A stretch of 64,000 nucleotides of DNA from Alphaproteobacteria bacterium (GTDB lineage: Bacteria; Pseudomonadota; Alphaproteobacteria; DSM-16000; Inquilinaceae): contig JANQIX010000001.1 of the NCBI GenBank assembly GCA_028281925.1, positions 1 to 64,000 of the forward strand, in the 5' to 3' direction. This document shows positions 27,173 to 36,307 of the stretch, piece by piece. The first letter of the stretch is position 1, and each line of letters opens with the position of its first letter. The position numbers and the translations under genes were made by a program. The notes beneath the pieces are model-generated. The model searched no databases. It saw only the letters and a list, made by a program, of their open reading frames with translations, and was not told where the DNA came from.

Positions 27173-28123
27173 GTGGACCCTAACAGGCCGATCCTGTGTG
27201 TCACGCCCAACCCGTCGATCGACCGCACCTGGGTTGTGCCCGGGTTCGCCGCCGGCCGCGTCTGGCGTGCCCAGGATGTCTCGGCCCAGTGCGGCGGCAA
27301 AGGCGTGAACGTCGCGCGAGTCCTGGGCCGGCTCGGCCGGCAGGCGATCGCCGCCGGCCCAGTGGGTGGCCACACCGGACACCACGCCGCCGATCTCGCG
27401 GCACTGGAAGGCTTGGCGACGGCATGGACCTGGATCACGGCGCAAACGCGCACCTGTGCCATCGTTGTCAATCCTGAAACCGGCGACGCCACCGTTGTGA
27501 ACGAGCCCGGCCCCACGCTATCGCCGGACGATTGGGACCGGTTGACCGACGACACGGCCGCCGCAGCCGGCACCTGCGCGGCCGTTGCCATCAGCGGCAG
27601 CCTGCCCCGCGGCGTGGCGCCTGACGCTGTCGCCCGGCTTATCGGGGCCGTCCAAGACCGGTGCAGCGAGGTCTATATCGACACCAGCGGCGATGCGCTC
27701 GCGAGCGCGGTGGCGGCTCGGCCTCTGGCCATCAAAGTCAACGGCGATGAGGTCGGCGCGCTCACTGGCCAACGCTGCTCGAGCCATACCGAAGCGGTCG
27801 CAGCTGCGCTCACGTTGCAGCGTCAGGGTATCGCTCTCGCAGCCGTCACGCTTGGCGCCGGCGGTGCGGTGCTTGCGGATGCCACGGGCGCGTGGACGGC
27901 CGCGGCACCCAGGGTCGAGGTCGTCAATCCCATCGGATCGGGTGATGCTTTTCTTGCGGCGCTGATCGCCGCCCGTGTGGCCGGCCTGCCCCCGACAGAT
28001 TGGCTACGCCATGCCGTCGCAGCAGGCACGGCCAACGCGCTGCGCGCCACCGCCGGCGACCTGCACAACGCGGATGTCGAGCGGTTGCTTCGCGAGACAG
28101 TCGTGCAGCCTGCCGAGAGCTAA
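27173..28123 (+). CDS. PfkB-family sugar kinase (1-phosphofructokinase-like)
   Basis: This 316-residue protein has PfkB signatures: an N-terminal substrate site CVTPNPSIDRT and GGKGVNVARVLGRLG, and a C-terminal ATP/catalytic motif NPIGSGDAFLAAL with the base Asp. The pattern fits hexose-phosphate kinases such as FruK or LacC. The GTG at 27173, 6 bp after GAGG, is preferred; the upstream frame has no family match. No PTS or fru operon is next to it, so the substrate is unproven. Confidence 0.88.
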   Translation: MDPNRPILCVTPNPSIDRTWVVPGFAAGRVWRAQDVSAQCGGKGVNVARVLGRLGRQAIAAGPVGGHTGHHAADLAALEGLATAWTWITAQTRTCAIVVNPETGDATVVNEPGPTLSPDDWDRLTDDTAAAAGTCAAVAISGSLPRGVAPDAVARLIGAVQDRCSEVYIDTSGDALASAVAARPLAIKVNGDEVGALTGQRCSSHTEAVAAALTLQRQGIALAAVTLGAGGAVLADATGAWTAAAPRVEVVNPIGSGDAFLAALIAARVAGLPPTDWLRHAVAAGTANALRATAGDLHNADVERLLRETVVQPAES

Positions 28124-28128
28124 GTCCC

Positions 28129-28338
28129 CTACCCGCTCTCTTCGCCCTGCAGGTCGTCGTCATAGGCGCCGTGGCCGGCAACGCGGTACTCCCCGCCCAG
28201 CCACCGGCCGAGATCGACGTCCTTGCATCGGCGCGAACAGAACGGTCGGAAGTCGTGCGCCGTCGGCTTGCCGCAGATGGGGCAGCGGCGGCCTCGCTTC
28301 GCTGCCGACCCGGCCGGCCTCTCTTCGCGTTTGCTCAT
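28129..28338 (-). CDS. yacG: DNA gyrase inhibitor YacG
   Basis: This 69-residue zinc protein has CPICGKP and [15 protein letters not shown], giving four Cys zinc ligands. YacG inhibits gyrase in E. coli. The start at 28338 begins directly before the charged N-terminus. It lies 43 bp downstream of the RNase E/G gene and ends 5 bp from the convergent PfkB gene. Confidence 0.92.
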   Translation of the reverse strand: MSKREERPAGSAAKRGRRCPICGKPTAHDFRPFCSRRCKDVDLGRWLGGEYRVAGHGAYDDDLQGEESG

Positions 28339-28381
28339 AACCCATGTCCAATGGTCCGTCGGGCCCTTGGTAGCCGTATGG

Positions 28382-29470
28382 CTAGGCCCCCGGCAAGGCT
28401 TCGCCGGACGGGAAGATCTCGCAAAGGGACCGGCCGCGCCGCATGCGCGCAAGCTCCACCAGGCCAAGCGCCGTCAAGGCCGTGCCCAGTCGCACAGGGA
28501 CCGGATCTTCGCCCAGCGCCGTCCGCAGCACATCCACCACCGCACGCCGGTCAGCCGCCTTCGGCAGATTGATGAAGTCGATCACCGCCGTCCCGCCGAT
28601 ATTGCGCAGGCGGAGTTGGTGCGCCACCTCGCGCGCCGCTTCTCGATTGACCAGCGCCGGGTCTCGCGCAGAACCGGCATTCACGTCGATCGCCGTCAGC
28701 GCCCGCGTCGTCTCCACCACCACATTGCCACCGCAACGCAACGGCACCTCCGGCTGCAGATAAAGCGGCCATTCGTCGGCGAGATCGACCGGGCCGGTCT
28801 GCGGCAGAGGGCCGTCGACGCCGTCGCTCGGCGCCAGGGCCCGAGCATCCGCTTCGTCCTCGACCAGGATCTCGGTGATGTCAGCGTGGTCCATTAGCAG
28901 CCGTCGGCCGGGATGCGGTGCGGCCAGCAGCATTGTCGGCGGCTGCGCAGCGAACGCTGCCTCAACCGCCTCGCGCCAAACGCCGGCCAACGATCGCGCT
29001 TCGGCCGTGACGTGGTCGATCTCGACCTCGTTGGCCGCGCTGCGGACAACCCAGCCACCCTCAAGGGCCGCGCGCCACCGCGCCCGGCTCTCCGGCGGCA
29101 TCGTCCGCGACACCGACACCGCAGTCCCATACGGCAGGTAGACAAGCGTCCGGCCCGGCAGCGCAACGTCGCGCGTGACCTCCGCCGGCTTGCCCTCCCT
29201 CGGCTCCGTCGTCACCTGCACGATCGCCGGTTCTGTGGTGTTCGGCGGCTCGCCCTTACGCACCGGAAGCGCGACCTGGCCAAGGGCACCCGCGTCGAGC
29301 CAGGCCGTCCGGGTGCCGGCATCCCATCGCAGCACACGCGCCTGATGCACCGAACCCGTCCAGCCAGGCCGATCCAACCGATCAGCCAGCAGGTCTGTCA
29401 CACGGCCCCGCCGACGCACGCCGGCCAGCACCACAGGGCCACTGCGCGTCACCTCCAGCCGCACGCTCAC
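28382..29470 (-). CDS. Ribonuclease E/G family protein, short form
   Basis: This 362-residue protein has an N-terminal S1-like RNA-binding part (about 35-110) and the RNase E/G catalytic segment [12 protein letters not shown] and [15 protein letters not shown], which carry the two metal-binding Asp residues. It lacks the C-terminal zinc link and scaffold of full RNase E. Alphaproteobacteria commonly keep this shorter paralogue between maf and yacG, as here. The start is a GTG overlapping the maf stop (GTGA). Confidence 0.9.
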   Translation of the reverse strand: MSVRLEVTRSGPVVLAGVRRRGRVTDLLADRLDRPGWTGSVHQARVLRWDAGTRTAWLDAGALGQVALPVRKGEPPNTTEPAIVQVTTEPREGKPAEVTRDVALPGRTLVYLPYGTAVSVSRTMPPESRARWRAALEGGWVVRSAANEVEIDHVTAEARSLAGVWREAVEAAFAAQPPTMLLAAPHPGRRLLMDHADITEILVEDEADARALAPSDGVDGPLPQTGPVDLADEWPLYLQPEVPLRCGGNVVVETTRALTAIDVNAGSARDPALVNREAAREVAHQLRLRNIGGTAVIDFINLPKAADRRAVVDVLRTALGEDPVPVRLGTALTALGLVELARMRRGRSLCEIFPSGEALPGA

Positions 29471-30087
29471 CGGAAACCGAGACCTCTAAGCATGGCCGCC
29501 GTCTCATAGAGAGGAAGCCCGACGACATTGGAATAGGAGCCGTTGATGCGCTTCACGAACACAGCGGCGTGCCCCTGGATGGCGTAACCACCCGCCTTGC
29601 CGTGCCATTCGCCGTCGGCCAGGTAACGGTCGATCTCCATCGGCTCAAGCCGTTTGAAGCTGACCACCGTGTCGGCGACCCGGGCAAGGCGCCGGCCATC
29701 GGGCGCAATGACCGCGACACCACCCAGCACGTGATGTCGCGCGCCGGAGAGCAGCGCCAGGCACTGCCGCGCCTGCTCCACATCCTCCGCCTTCGGGAGG
29801 ATGTGCCGGCCGCGTACGACCACCGTGTCGGCCGCCAGGACGAAGTCTCCGGCAAACCGGCTGGCTACGGCCTCTGCCTTGGCCAGGGCCAGCCGCCGGG
29901 CGTAGACCGTGGGCGGCTCGTCCTTGCCCGGCGTCTCGTCGATATCGGCAGGGGCAACGGCGGCCGGCTCGATGCCGATCTGGCGCAGCAGGTCCAGCCG
30001 CCGCGGCGAAGCCGAGGCCAGAACAAGGCGTGCTGCAGCGGGGTCGCGCTCCCGCGCCGCCGTTTCAGGTAATGGGCTCTCCGGCAA
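29467..30087 (-). CDS. maf: Maf-like nucleotide pyrophosphatase
   Basis: This 206-residue protein hydrolyses non-canonical or canonical nucleoside triphosphates to monophosphates. Family motifs are LASASPRRLDLL (about 23-34), the KAEAVA segment (70-75), LAADTVV (84-90) and GGYAIQGHAAVFVKRINGSYSNVVGLPL near the C-terminus (split over residues 162-190). The only in-frame start is a TTG at 30087, within the 3' end of the upstream gene (23-bp overlap). The N-terminal 20 residues are Pro/Ala/Arg-rich and may not be translated. Coupled with the RNase E/G gene by a 4-bp overlap. Confidence 0.9.
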   Translation of the reverse strand: MPESPLPETAARERDPAAARLVLASASPRRLDLLRQIGIEPAAVAPADIDETPGKDEPPTVYARRLALAKAEAVASRFAGDFVLAADTVVVRGRHILPKAEDVEQARQCLALLSGARHHVLGGVAVIAPDGRRLARVADTVVSFKRLEPMEIDRYLADGEWHGKAGGYAIQGHAAVFVKRINGSYSNVVGLPLYETAAMLRGLGFR

Positions 30088-31285
30088 CCAGCTTCTCGTA
30101 CAGCGTCAGCGTCTGGGCCGCGATGCTCGACCAGCTATAGATCTCTTCGACCCGGGCGCGGCCCTTCGCCCCCATCTCGCGGCTCAATTCGGGCGCGGCG
30201 GCAAAGCGATTGATGGCCTCAGCCATGCGGCCGGCAAAGCCGTCGCCGTCGCTGGGGTCGAAGGGCGGCTCCGGGCTCAGGCCCGCATCGACCAGGAAGC
30301 CTGTCTCGCCATCCACCACCACCTCGGTGATGCCGCCGACGGCACTGCCGACGACCGGCGTGTTGCAGGCCATGGCTTCCAGATTGATGATGCCGAAGGG
30401 CTCGTAGATCGACGGGCAGCAGAAGACCGTAGCGTGGCTGTAGAGCGCGATGGTCGTCTGCCGCGACACCATCTCCGGGATCCAGACGATGCCTTCGCGC
30501 CGCCCCCTGAGATCGGCGACCATGCCTTCAAGCTCGCGCTGCAGTTCCGGCGTGTCGCTCTCGCCGGCGCATAGCACCACCTGCATGGCGGGGTTCAGCC
30601 CCTCAATCGCCTTCAAGAGATAGAGCAGCCCCTTCTGGCGCGTCATGCGCCCGACGAACAGCACATAGGGCCGCGCCCGGTCGATGCCGAAGCGGTCCAT
30701 CACATCCGGCGCCTCGACAGCCTTGTACTCGTCCACATCGATGCCGTTGGGAATGATCGGCACCCGCTCCGGCGCGACGTCGAACAGGCGCAGCACGTCG
30801 TCACGCGTGCTGCGTGACACAGCGACGACCGCGTCGGCCATGGTCAGGGCCGTGCGCTCAACCCAGCTTGAGAGATCGTAGCCTCGACCAAGTTGCTCGC
30901 GTTTCCAGGGTCTAAGCGGCTCTAGTGAATGTACTGTGAGAACGAAGGGCACGCCATAGAGCAGCTTCGCCAGGATGCCGCCGAAATGCGTGTACCAGGT
31001 GTGACAGTGCACCAGGTCGGCGTCGATTCCCTGCCCGTTGAAGCTGAGACAGGTGGAAAGGGCCTTCAGCGGCGAGACGAAACCCTTCGGGCCGCCGGCA
31101 TAGGCACTGCCGTCGATCTTCGTCCCCTGCACGGTCAGCTGGCCCTCGGTAAAGGCCTGTTCGTGGAAGCTGCGCACCTCCAGCGGGATCAGCTTCGCCA
31201 ACTCCTTCGACAGGTATTCCACATGGACACCGGCCCCGCCATAGATGTTCGGCGGATACTCGTTGGTCAGGAACAGCGCGCGCAT
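30065..31285 (-). CDS. Glycosyltransferase family 4, GlgM/glycogen synthase-like
   Basis: This 406-residue GT-B enzyme begins MRALFLTNEYPPNIYGGAG, a glycogen-synthase-like N-terminal loop resembling the actinobacterial GlgM type. The C-terminal domain has the nucleotide-sugar site YEPFGIINLEAMACNTPVVG (about 309-328), with Glu residues at the usual 7-residue spacing. The expected donor is ADP-glucose. The start at 31285 is the Met of the family N-terminus; the longer frame is unsupported. It heads the leftward operon glycosyltransferase-maf-RNase E/G-yacG. Confidence 0.88.
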   Translation of the reverse strand: MRALFLTNEYPPNIYGGAGVHVEYLSKELAKLIPLEVRSFHEQAFTEGQLTVQGTKIDGSAYAGGPKGFVSPLKALSTCLSFNGQGIDADLVHCHTWYTHFGGILAKLLYGVPFVLTVHSLEPLRPWKREQLGRGYDLSSWVERTALTMADAVVAVSRSTRDDVLRLFDVAPERVPIIPNGIDVDEYKAVEAPDVMDRFGIDRARPYVLFVGRMTRQKGLLYLLKAIEGLNPAMQVVLCAGESDTPELQRELEGMVADLRGRREGIVWIPEMVSRQTTIALYSHATVFCCPSIYEPFGIINLEAMACNTPVVGSAVGGITEVVVDGETGFLVDAGLSPEPPFDPSDGDGFAGRMAEAINRFAAAPELSREMGAKGRARVEEIYSWSSIAAQTLTLYEKLVAGEPIT

Positions 31286-31439
31286 GGATGGGATCCCTTG
31301 TGCCCGGATGCGCCGGCAAGGCACGCCCGTCGGGCGGCGTCTTTCTCTCACGAGCGGCCGGCAGACGCAATCTTAGGGAGTGGCCACAACGACGAAGGGT
31401 GGGATTGCACAGCCGCCCGGGTTTCGGCATGAAAGCGCC

Positions 31440-31637
31440 ATGATGGGCGGTGACAGTACCGACCGGTCGGGCTCAGGGAAGTCCGGCGGGCCGAAGGAGG
31501 ACCGGCGGCTGCGGGAAGCCGCGGCTCTGCGCGAGAACCTGCGCAAACGAAAGCTGCAGCAGCGGGCGCGCAGCGATGGCGCCGGACCGCCATCAGACCC
31601 TGACGAGACCGGGCCTCAAGATCCGGATCGCAAGTGA
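31440..31637 (+). CDS. Small charged protein of unknown function
   Basis: This 65-residue protein is highly charged, with a Gly/Ser-rich head and a central helix [20 protein letters not shown]. Similar short proteins occur beside dcd/murA in alphaproteobacteria, but no function is known to me. ATG 31440 and 31443 are both possible. It lies 62 bp before dcd and diverges from the glycosyltransferase gene. Confidence 0.55.
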   Translation: MMGGDSTDRSGSGKSGGPKEDRRLREAAALRENLRKRKLQQRARSDGAGPPSDPDETGPQDPDRK

Positions 31638-31699
31638 ACCAGCCGCACGGCTGCGCGAGCGCCGCAGCCCTTTGCCAAGCCGAGGAGAGCGCCACACCC

Positions 31700-32254
31700 A
31701 TGACCATCATGTCGGATGCCTGGATCCGCGAGCAGGCCGTATCGAGCGGGATGATCGAGCCCTTCGTGGAGAAGCAGAGTGGTGGCGGCGTGATCTCCTT
31801 CGGCTTGTCGTCCTACGGCTACGATGCCCGAGTCGGCAACGAGTTCCTGATCTTCACCAATGTCGACAACGACGTGGTCGACCCCAAGTCGTTTTCGGAA
31901 ACCAGCTTCGTCAAGCGCACCGCGGAAGTCTGCGTGATCCCGCCCAACAGCTTCTGTCTGGCCAGCACCGTGGAGTATTTCCGCGTCCCCCGGGACGTGC
32001 TGGTGATCTGCGTGGGCAAATCGACCTATGCGCGCTGCGGGATCATCGTGAACGTCACGCCGCTGGAGCCTGGATGGGAAGGCCATGTGACGCTGGAATT
32101 CTCCAACACCACGCCGCTGCCCGCGCGCATCTACGCTAATGAAGGGGCCTGCCAGTTCCTGTTCCTGAAGGGCGACCGGCCCTGCGAGACGTCCTATGCC
32201 GACCGTAGCGGCAAATACATGAAGCAAACGGGCGTCACCCTGCCCCGGCTCTGA
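31700..32254 (+). CDS. dcd: dCTP deaminase
   Basis: This 184-residue enzyme makes dUTP from dCTP as a step in dTTP synthesis. It shows the trimeric dUTPase-like fold motifs: [10 protein letters not shown] (about 37-46), the substrate loop [20 protein letters not shown] (about 108-127), with catalytic Glu in [12 protein letters not shown], and the C-terminal closing segment. GAGGAG lies 14-19 bp upstream of ATG 31700; a second ATG at 31709 is an alternative. Precedes murA by 37 bp. Confidence 0.95.
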   Translation: MTIMSDAWIREQAVSSGMIEPFVEKQSGGGVISFGLSSYGYDARVGNEFLIFTNVDNDVVDPKSFSETSFVKRTAEVCVIPPNSFCLASTVEYFRVPRDVLVICVGKSTYARCGIIVNVTPLEPGWEGHVTLEFSNTTPLPARIYANEGACQFLFLKGDRPCETSYADRSGKYMKQTGVTLPRL

Positions 32255-32291
32255 CACCCCATTTCCGCACCCCCAGACACCACGAGGATCC

Positions 32292-33578
32292 ATGGACCGC
32301 ATCCGCATCCGCGGCGGCACGCCCCTTAAGGGCACGATCCGCATCAGCGGCGCCAAGAACGCGGCCTTGCCGCTGATGACCGCCAGCCTGCTGACCGACG
32401 AGACGCTGACCCTGTCGCGTCTGCCGGAGCTCGCAGACATCAAGACGCTGTCGAATCTGCTGGGCCAGCACGGCGTCGAGATTGCACCGAACGGCGAAGC
32501 GCCCAACGGCGGGCCAACCGGCCGGGTGATCGACTTCACCACGAAGACGGTGACGAACACCACCGCGCCCTATGACCTGGTGCGCAAGATGCGCGCCAGC
32601 ATTCTGGTGCTGGGCCCGCTGGCCGCCCGCTGCGGCGAGGCGCGGGTGTCGCTGCCCGGCGGCTGTGCCATCGGCGCGCGGCCCGTCGATCTGCATCTGA
32701 CCGGCCTGGAACAGCTGGGCGCGGAAATTGAGCTGGACGGCGGCTATGTGATCGCGCGCGCGCCGAACGGCCTGACCGGCGGCCGCGTCGTCTTCCCCAA
32801 GGTGTCGGTCGGCGCCACGGAGAACCTGATGATGGCCGCCGCGCTCGCCAAGGGCGAAACGGCGCTGATCAATGCAGCGCGCGAGCCCGAGGTGACCGAT
32901 CTCGGCGAATGCCTGATCGCCATGGGCGCGGAGATCGAAGGCCTGGGTACGGACAGCATCATGATCCAGGGCAAGGACCGGCTGCACGGCGCCCATCACG
33001 CCGTGGTGGCTGACCGCATCGAGACCGGCACCTTTGCCATGGCCGCGGCGATCACCGGCGGCGACGTGGTGCTGCAGGACACGCGCCTTGACCTGGTGGA
33101 GGCCATGAAGGGCCTGCTGACCGAGGCCGGCGTGGAGTTCGAACCGGTCGACGGCGGCTTCCGCGTGTCGCGCCGCAACGGCCCCCTGGTGGGCGCGGAT
33201 GTGATGACGGAGCCCTTCCCCGGCTTCCCCACGGACCTTCAGGCCCAGTACATGGCGCTGATGACCGTGGCCGAAGGCGCCTCGATGATCACGGAAACCA
33301 TCTTCGAAAACCGATTCATGCACGTGCCGGAACTGGCAAGAATGGGTGCGAATATCAATATACATGGGCGGTCGGCCCTGGTGCGCGGGGTCCGGCGCCT
33401 GACCGGGGCTCCGGTGATGGCGACGGATCTGAGAGCAAGCGTATCGCTGGTGCTGGCCGGGCTGGCCGCCGAAGGCGAAACGGTGCTGAACCGCGTCTAC
33501 CATCTGGACCGCGGGTATGAGCGCGTTGAGCAGAAGCTGGCCGGCTGTGGAGCGGAGATCGAGCGGATCAGGGGATAG
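32292..33578 (+). CDS. murA: UDP-N-acetylglucosamine 1-carboxyvinyltransferase
   Basis: This 428-residue enzyme catalyses the first committed step of peptidoglycan synthesis. It has Lys22-Asn23 ([10 protein letters not shown]), catalytic Cys125 ([11 protein letters not shown]), which confers fosfomycin sensitivity, and the usual C-terminal [14 protein letters not shown]. Length is normal. It precedes the DUF2948 gene by 7 bp, which is the classical alphaproteobacterial order. Confidence 0.97.
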   Translation: MDRIRIRGGTPLKGTIRISGAKNAALPLMTASLLTDETLTLSRLPELADIKTLSNLLGQHGVEIAPNGEAPNGGPTGRVIDFTTKTVTNTTAPYDLVRKMRASILVLGPLAARCGEARVSLPGGCAIGARPVDLHLTGLEQLGAEIELDGGYVIARAPNGLTGGRVVFPKVSVGATENLMMAAALAKGETALINAAREPEVTDLGECLIAMGAEIEGLGTDSIMIQGKDRLHGAHHAVVADRIETGTFAMAAAITGGDVVLQDTRLDLVEAMKGLLTEAGVEFEPVDGGFRVSRRNGPLVGADVMTEPFPGFPTDLQAQYMALMTVAEGASMITETIFENRFMHVPELARMGANINIHGRSALVRGVRRLTGAPVMATDLRASVSLVLAGLAAEGETVLNRVYHLDRGYERVEQKLAGCGAEIERIRG

Positions 33579-33585
33579 TAACGGT

Positions 33586-34140
33586 ATGTCGGTCATGGAA
33601 CGTCCCAGCGGCCCCTTGCGGCTTCGCGCCAAGGACCCGGAAGATCTGAGCATTCTGTCGGCCGCGCTGCAGGACGCGATCGTGCCGGTCGTGGACATGG
33701 CGTATCTGCAGAACGACCGCAGCTTCGTGATGGTGGTGAACCGCTTCAAGTGGGAAGACGTTCCCGCCGGCCCCAATGGCCACGCCGTCAATGGGCACGC
33801 TGATGGGGGCCACGCCGCTAGCGGAAACGGAGCCGGGGGCAACGGGTCGGCCGAGGCGCCCTATCAGCGTATCAACTGCGGCGTCACGTTCACGGGCATC
33901 GAGGCTGTGCACCGCCGCGGCGTCGACCCGCGCCGGCGGGACGAATTCCTGTCGCTCTTGGCCATCGAGCCGGCGGACGGTGCCGTTCTGCTGGTGTTCG
34001 CCGGCGGCGGCGAGATCCGGCTGGAGCTGGAGGGCGACGGCGAGGCAAGGATGGACTGCCGCATGCAGGACATCGGCAACCCATGGCCCACTGCCTGGCG
34101 GCCCGAGCACCCGTTTGAAGAGGCGGGCGATACGCCGTAA
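33586..34140 (+). CDS. DUF2948 family protein
   Basis: This 184-residue protein has the family start [21 protein letters not shown] and the later [14 protein letters not shown] and FLSLLAIEP motifs. DUF2948 genes usually follow murA in alphaproteobacteria, but no function is established. Residues about 64-88 are a low-complexity Gly/His/Asn/Ala insertion ([16 protein letters not shown] and following) inside the conserved domain, which is not usual for the family as I know it. ATG 33586 matches the family N-terminus. Confidence 0.88.
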   Translation: MSVMERPSGPLRLRAKDPEDLSILSAALQDAIVPVVDMAYLQNDRSFVMVVNRFKWEDVPAGPNGHAVNGHADGGHAASGNGAGGNGSAEAPYQRINCGVTFTGIEAVHRRGVDPRRRDEFLSLLAIEPADGAVLLVFAGGGEIRLELEGDGEARMDCRMQDIGNPWPTAWRPEHPFEEAGDTP

Positions 34141-34184
34141 TCTTCCGGCGCCCGTCTTCCGGACGCCCGTGGAGATCCCGCCCG

Positions 34185-34898
34185 TTGTCTGTCGCCGCCG
34201 ACGTTTTCTCATCCGAGGCCCCTACCCCCCGGTCCTCCCCGAACGAGCCTCTCGTCATTGCCGTGCCCAAGGGCCGCATCCTGTCTGAGCTGCGGCCGCT
34301 GATGGACCGTGCCGGCCTGCACCCTGAGGCCAGCTTCGACGACCGCAACCACCGCGGCCTGCGCTTCGCCACCAACCATCCGGGCGTGGAGATCATCCGC
34401 GTCCGCTCGTTCGACGTGGTCACCTTCGTGGCCTTCGGTGCCGCGCATCTGGGTGTGGCCGGCAACGACGTGCTGATGGAGTTCGACTCCGGCGAAGTCT
34501 ATGCCCCGCTGGATCTCGGCATCGGCCATTGCCGGCTGATGGTGGCCGAACCCGTTGAGCTGTCGGAAGCCGACGATCCGCGGCGTTGGAGCCATATCCG
34601 CGTCGCCACCAAATACCCGCAAGTGACGCGCCGCCACTTCGCCGCCCGCGGCGTGCAGGCCGAGTGCATCAAGCTGAACGGTGCGTTGGAGCTGGCGCCG
34701 CGCCTGGGCTTGTGCCGGCGCATCGTCGACCTGGTGTCGACCGGCAGCACGCTGAAGGCCAATGGCCTGCGCGAGATCGAGCACATTGCCGACGTCACCT
34801 CGCGCCTGATCGTCAACCGCGCGGCGTGGAAGACGCGCGGGGACGAGATCAGCTGGTGGATCGACCGCATCGGAGGCGTGGTCGCCAATGCCCGCTGA
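34185..34898 (+). CDS. hisG: ATP phosphoribosyltransferase catalytic subunit, short form
   Basis: This 237-residue protein catalyses the first step of histidine synthesis. It has [21 protein letters not shown] and the PRPP loop [14 protein letters not shown]. It lacks the C-terminal regulatory domain of long HisG, so a HisZ partner is expected elsewhere. The start is a TTG at 34185 (GGAG at 34171-34174); the first 20 residues are unlike the family, so a later start is possible. In relatives hisD usually follows; here the UPF0262 gene comes next. Confidence 0.93.
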   Translation: MSVAADVFSSEAPTPRSSPNEPLVIAVPKGRILSELRPLMDRAGLHPEASFDDRNHRGLRFATNHPGVEIIRVRSFDVVTFVAFGAAHLGVAGNDVLMEFDSGEVYAPLDLGIGHCRLMVAEPVELSEADDPRRWSHIRVATKYPQVTRRHFAARGVQAECIKLNGALELAPRLGLCRRIVDLVSTGSTLKANGLREIEHIADVTSRLIVNRAAWKTRGDEISWWIDRIGGVVANAR

Positions 34899-34934
34899 GC
34901 CACCCCGTAAGAACGCCGGCGCGGCAGGCGCCCC

Positions 34935-35417
34935 ATGACGGAGGCCGCCGACCCACGCCGCATCATCCGCATCTCGCTGGACGAGCGCACGGTGATCCGG
35001 CGCAACCCCGAGATCGAGCATGAGCGCGCGGTGGCCATGTACGACCTCTTGGAGGGCAATTACTTCGAACCCGTGGGCTGTGGCGAAGGGCCTTACGTCG
35101 TCTCGCTGGGGGTGGAGGAAAATCGGCTGATCTTCCAGATCCGCGACCAGGCGGAGACCGCGCTGGGCCGCGTGCCGCTGCCCATGCTGCCGTTCCGCAA
35201 GGTCGTGAAAGACTATTTCACCATCTGCGAGAGCTATTTCGACGCCATCAAGACCGCCCCGCCCTCGCGCATCGAGGCCATCGACATGGGCCGCCGCGGC
35301 GTGCACAACGAAGGCGCGCTGATGCTGAAAGAGCGCCTGGCCGGCAAGATAGAGGTGGACCACGACACGGCCCGGCGCCTGTTCACGCTGATGTGCGTGC
35401 TTCACATCCGCGGGTGA
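34935..35417 (+). CDS. UPF0262 family protein
   Basis: This 160-residue protein shows the family motifs ISLDERTVIRRNPEIEHERAV (split at 16-36), FRKVVKDYFTICESYF and AIDMGRRGVHNEGA. Function unknown. It is found in alphaproteobacteria between hisD and a low-molecular-weight phosphatase gene; the phosphatase gene follows here by 26 bp. Confidence 0.92.
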   Translation: MTEAADPRRIIRISLDERTVIRRNPEIEHERAVAMYDLLEGNYFEPVGCGEGPYVVSLGVEENRLIFQIRDQAETALGRVPLPMLPFRKVVKDYFTICESYFDAIKTAPPSRIEAIDMGRRGVHNEGALMLKERLAGKIEVDHDTARRLFTLMCVLHIRG

Positions 35418-35443
35418 GCTGAGACGCGGAAGGGCCCCCGACC

Positions 35444-35887
35444 ATGGGCGACCTGCCGACCAGCGTGCTGTTTTCGTGCACCCACAACGCCATCCGCTCG
35501 GCCATGGCCGAAGCGATGCTGAAGCATTTGATGGGCCACCGCATTTACGTCGACAGCGCCGGTGTGCGGCCGGGCGAACTGGACCCGTTCGCCGTGGCGG
35601 CGATGGAGGAAATCGGCATCGACCTCTCCCGCCACCGCCCCAAAAGCTTCGACGACTTGGAAGACGACAGCTTCGACATCGTTGTGACCCTGTCGCCGGA
35701 ATCGCAGCACCGCGCCTTGGAGCTGACGCGCACCACAGCCTGCGAGGTGGAATACTGGCCGACGCTCGACCCCAGCTATGTCGAAGGCAGCCGCGACACC
35801 CGCCTGCAAGCCTTCCGCGAGGTCCGCGACCAGCTCTTCCGCCGGATATCGAGCCGCTTCGGCGGCGAAGGCGGCCCGCAGGTGTGA
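35444..35887 (+). CDS. Low-molecular-weight phosphatase family protein
   Basis: This 147-residue protein has the phosphatase/ArsC-like fold with a P-loop CTHNAIRSAMAEA (residues about 12-24), a variant of the CX5R(S/T) signature in which the usual GNICRS is THNAIRS. The C-terminal LDPSYVEGSRD carries the general acid region. Substrate unknown. It is the last core gene before tRNA-Thr; infA, which often follows it in relatives, is not seen in the window. Confidence 0.9.
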   Translation: MGDLPTSVLFSCTHNAIRSAMAEAMLKHLMGHRIYVDSAGVRPGELDPFAVAAMEEIGIDLSRHRPKSFDDLEDDSFDIVVTLSPESQHRALELTRTTACEVEYWPTLDPSYVEGSRDTRLQAFREVRDQLFRRISSRFGGEGGPQV

Positions 35888-36013
35888 GGTGCGGGATACG
35901 GGGCTGGGCCGCGGGGTCCGCCGCAAAGCTGGACGCCCCCGCCCGACTACGCTACACAAGCTCCCGCTTCGCTCGCCCGGCGACCGCCGGGCCGTGCGCA
36001 TCGCGCCACGGAT

Positions 36014-36088
36014 GCCGCCGTAGCTCAGGGGTAGAGCACACCCTTGGTAAGGGTGGGGTCGACAGTTCAATTCTGTCCGGCGGCACCA
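36014..36088 (+). tRNA. tRNA-Thr (GGT anticodon)
   Basis: A complete cloverleaf is visible: acceptor GCCGCCG/CGGCGGC, D arm GCTC-AGGGGTA-GAGC, anticodon stem CACCC/GGGTG around loop TTGGTAA (anticodon GGT), T arm GACAG-TTCAATT-CTGTC, discriminator A and encoded CCA. It serves as the integration site of the element to its right; the 3' 55 bases are also present at 46435-46490. Confidence 0.97.
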
Positions 36089-36089
36089 G
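36034..36089 (+). repeat. attL: 56-bp direct repeat in tRNA-Thr
   Basis: The sequence from GAGCACACCCTTGG through the CCA and one further G is identical to 46435-46490. The tRNA stays intact at this end. Confidence 0.93.
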
Positions 36090-36200
36090 ATTGCTTAGTG
36101 ATAACAAACGGTTATGGACTGGAACGGCGAGCTCATCCGGGGTCGTCTCGCCGCCGGGTAGCGAGTGGGGGAGCGGCGCGGAGACATTTGGACACGCGCG

Positions 36201-36254
36201 TCACGCCTCCGCGGCCCTCATCGCCACCACCAAGATCACGATCTTCGAAGCCAG
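36201..36254 (-). pseudogene. Relic of the 3' end of an STM4504/AbiJ-like gene
   Basis: On the reverse strand the codons ending at a TGA (36201-36203) read LASKIVILVVAMRAAEA. This aligns with the C-terminus of the intact gene at 46589-47527 (LSAAKIVFLVKAMEAGEV), with the stop at almost the same distance from the att repeat (112 versus 99 bp). The non-coding linkers between att and stop are also related (AGTGATAACAAA in both). Upstream codons show no similarity, so only the tail remains. Confidence 0.6.
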
Positions 36255-36307
36255 CGGCTGCTTCTTGCCGGTCAACTGTGCGACAGGGCAGCGGGAACTT
36301 ACGCTTG

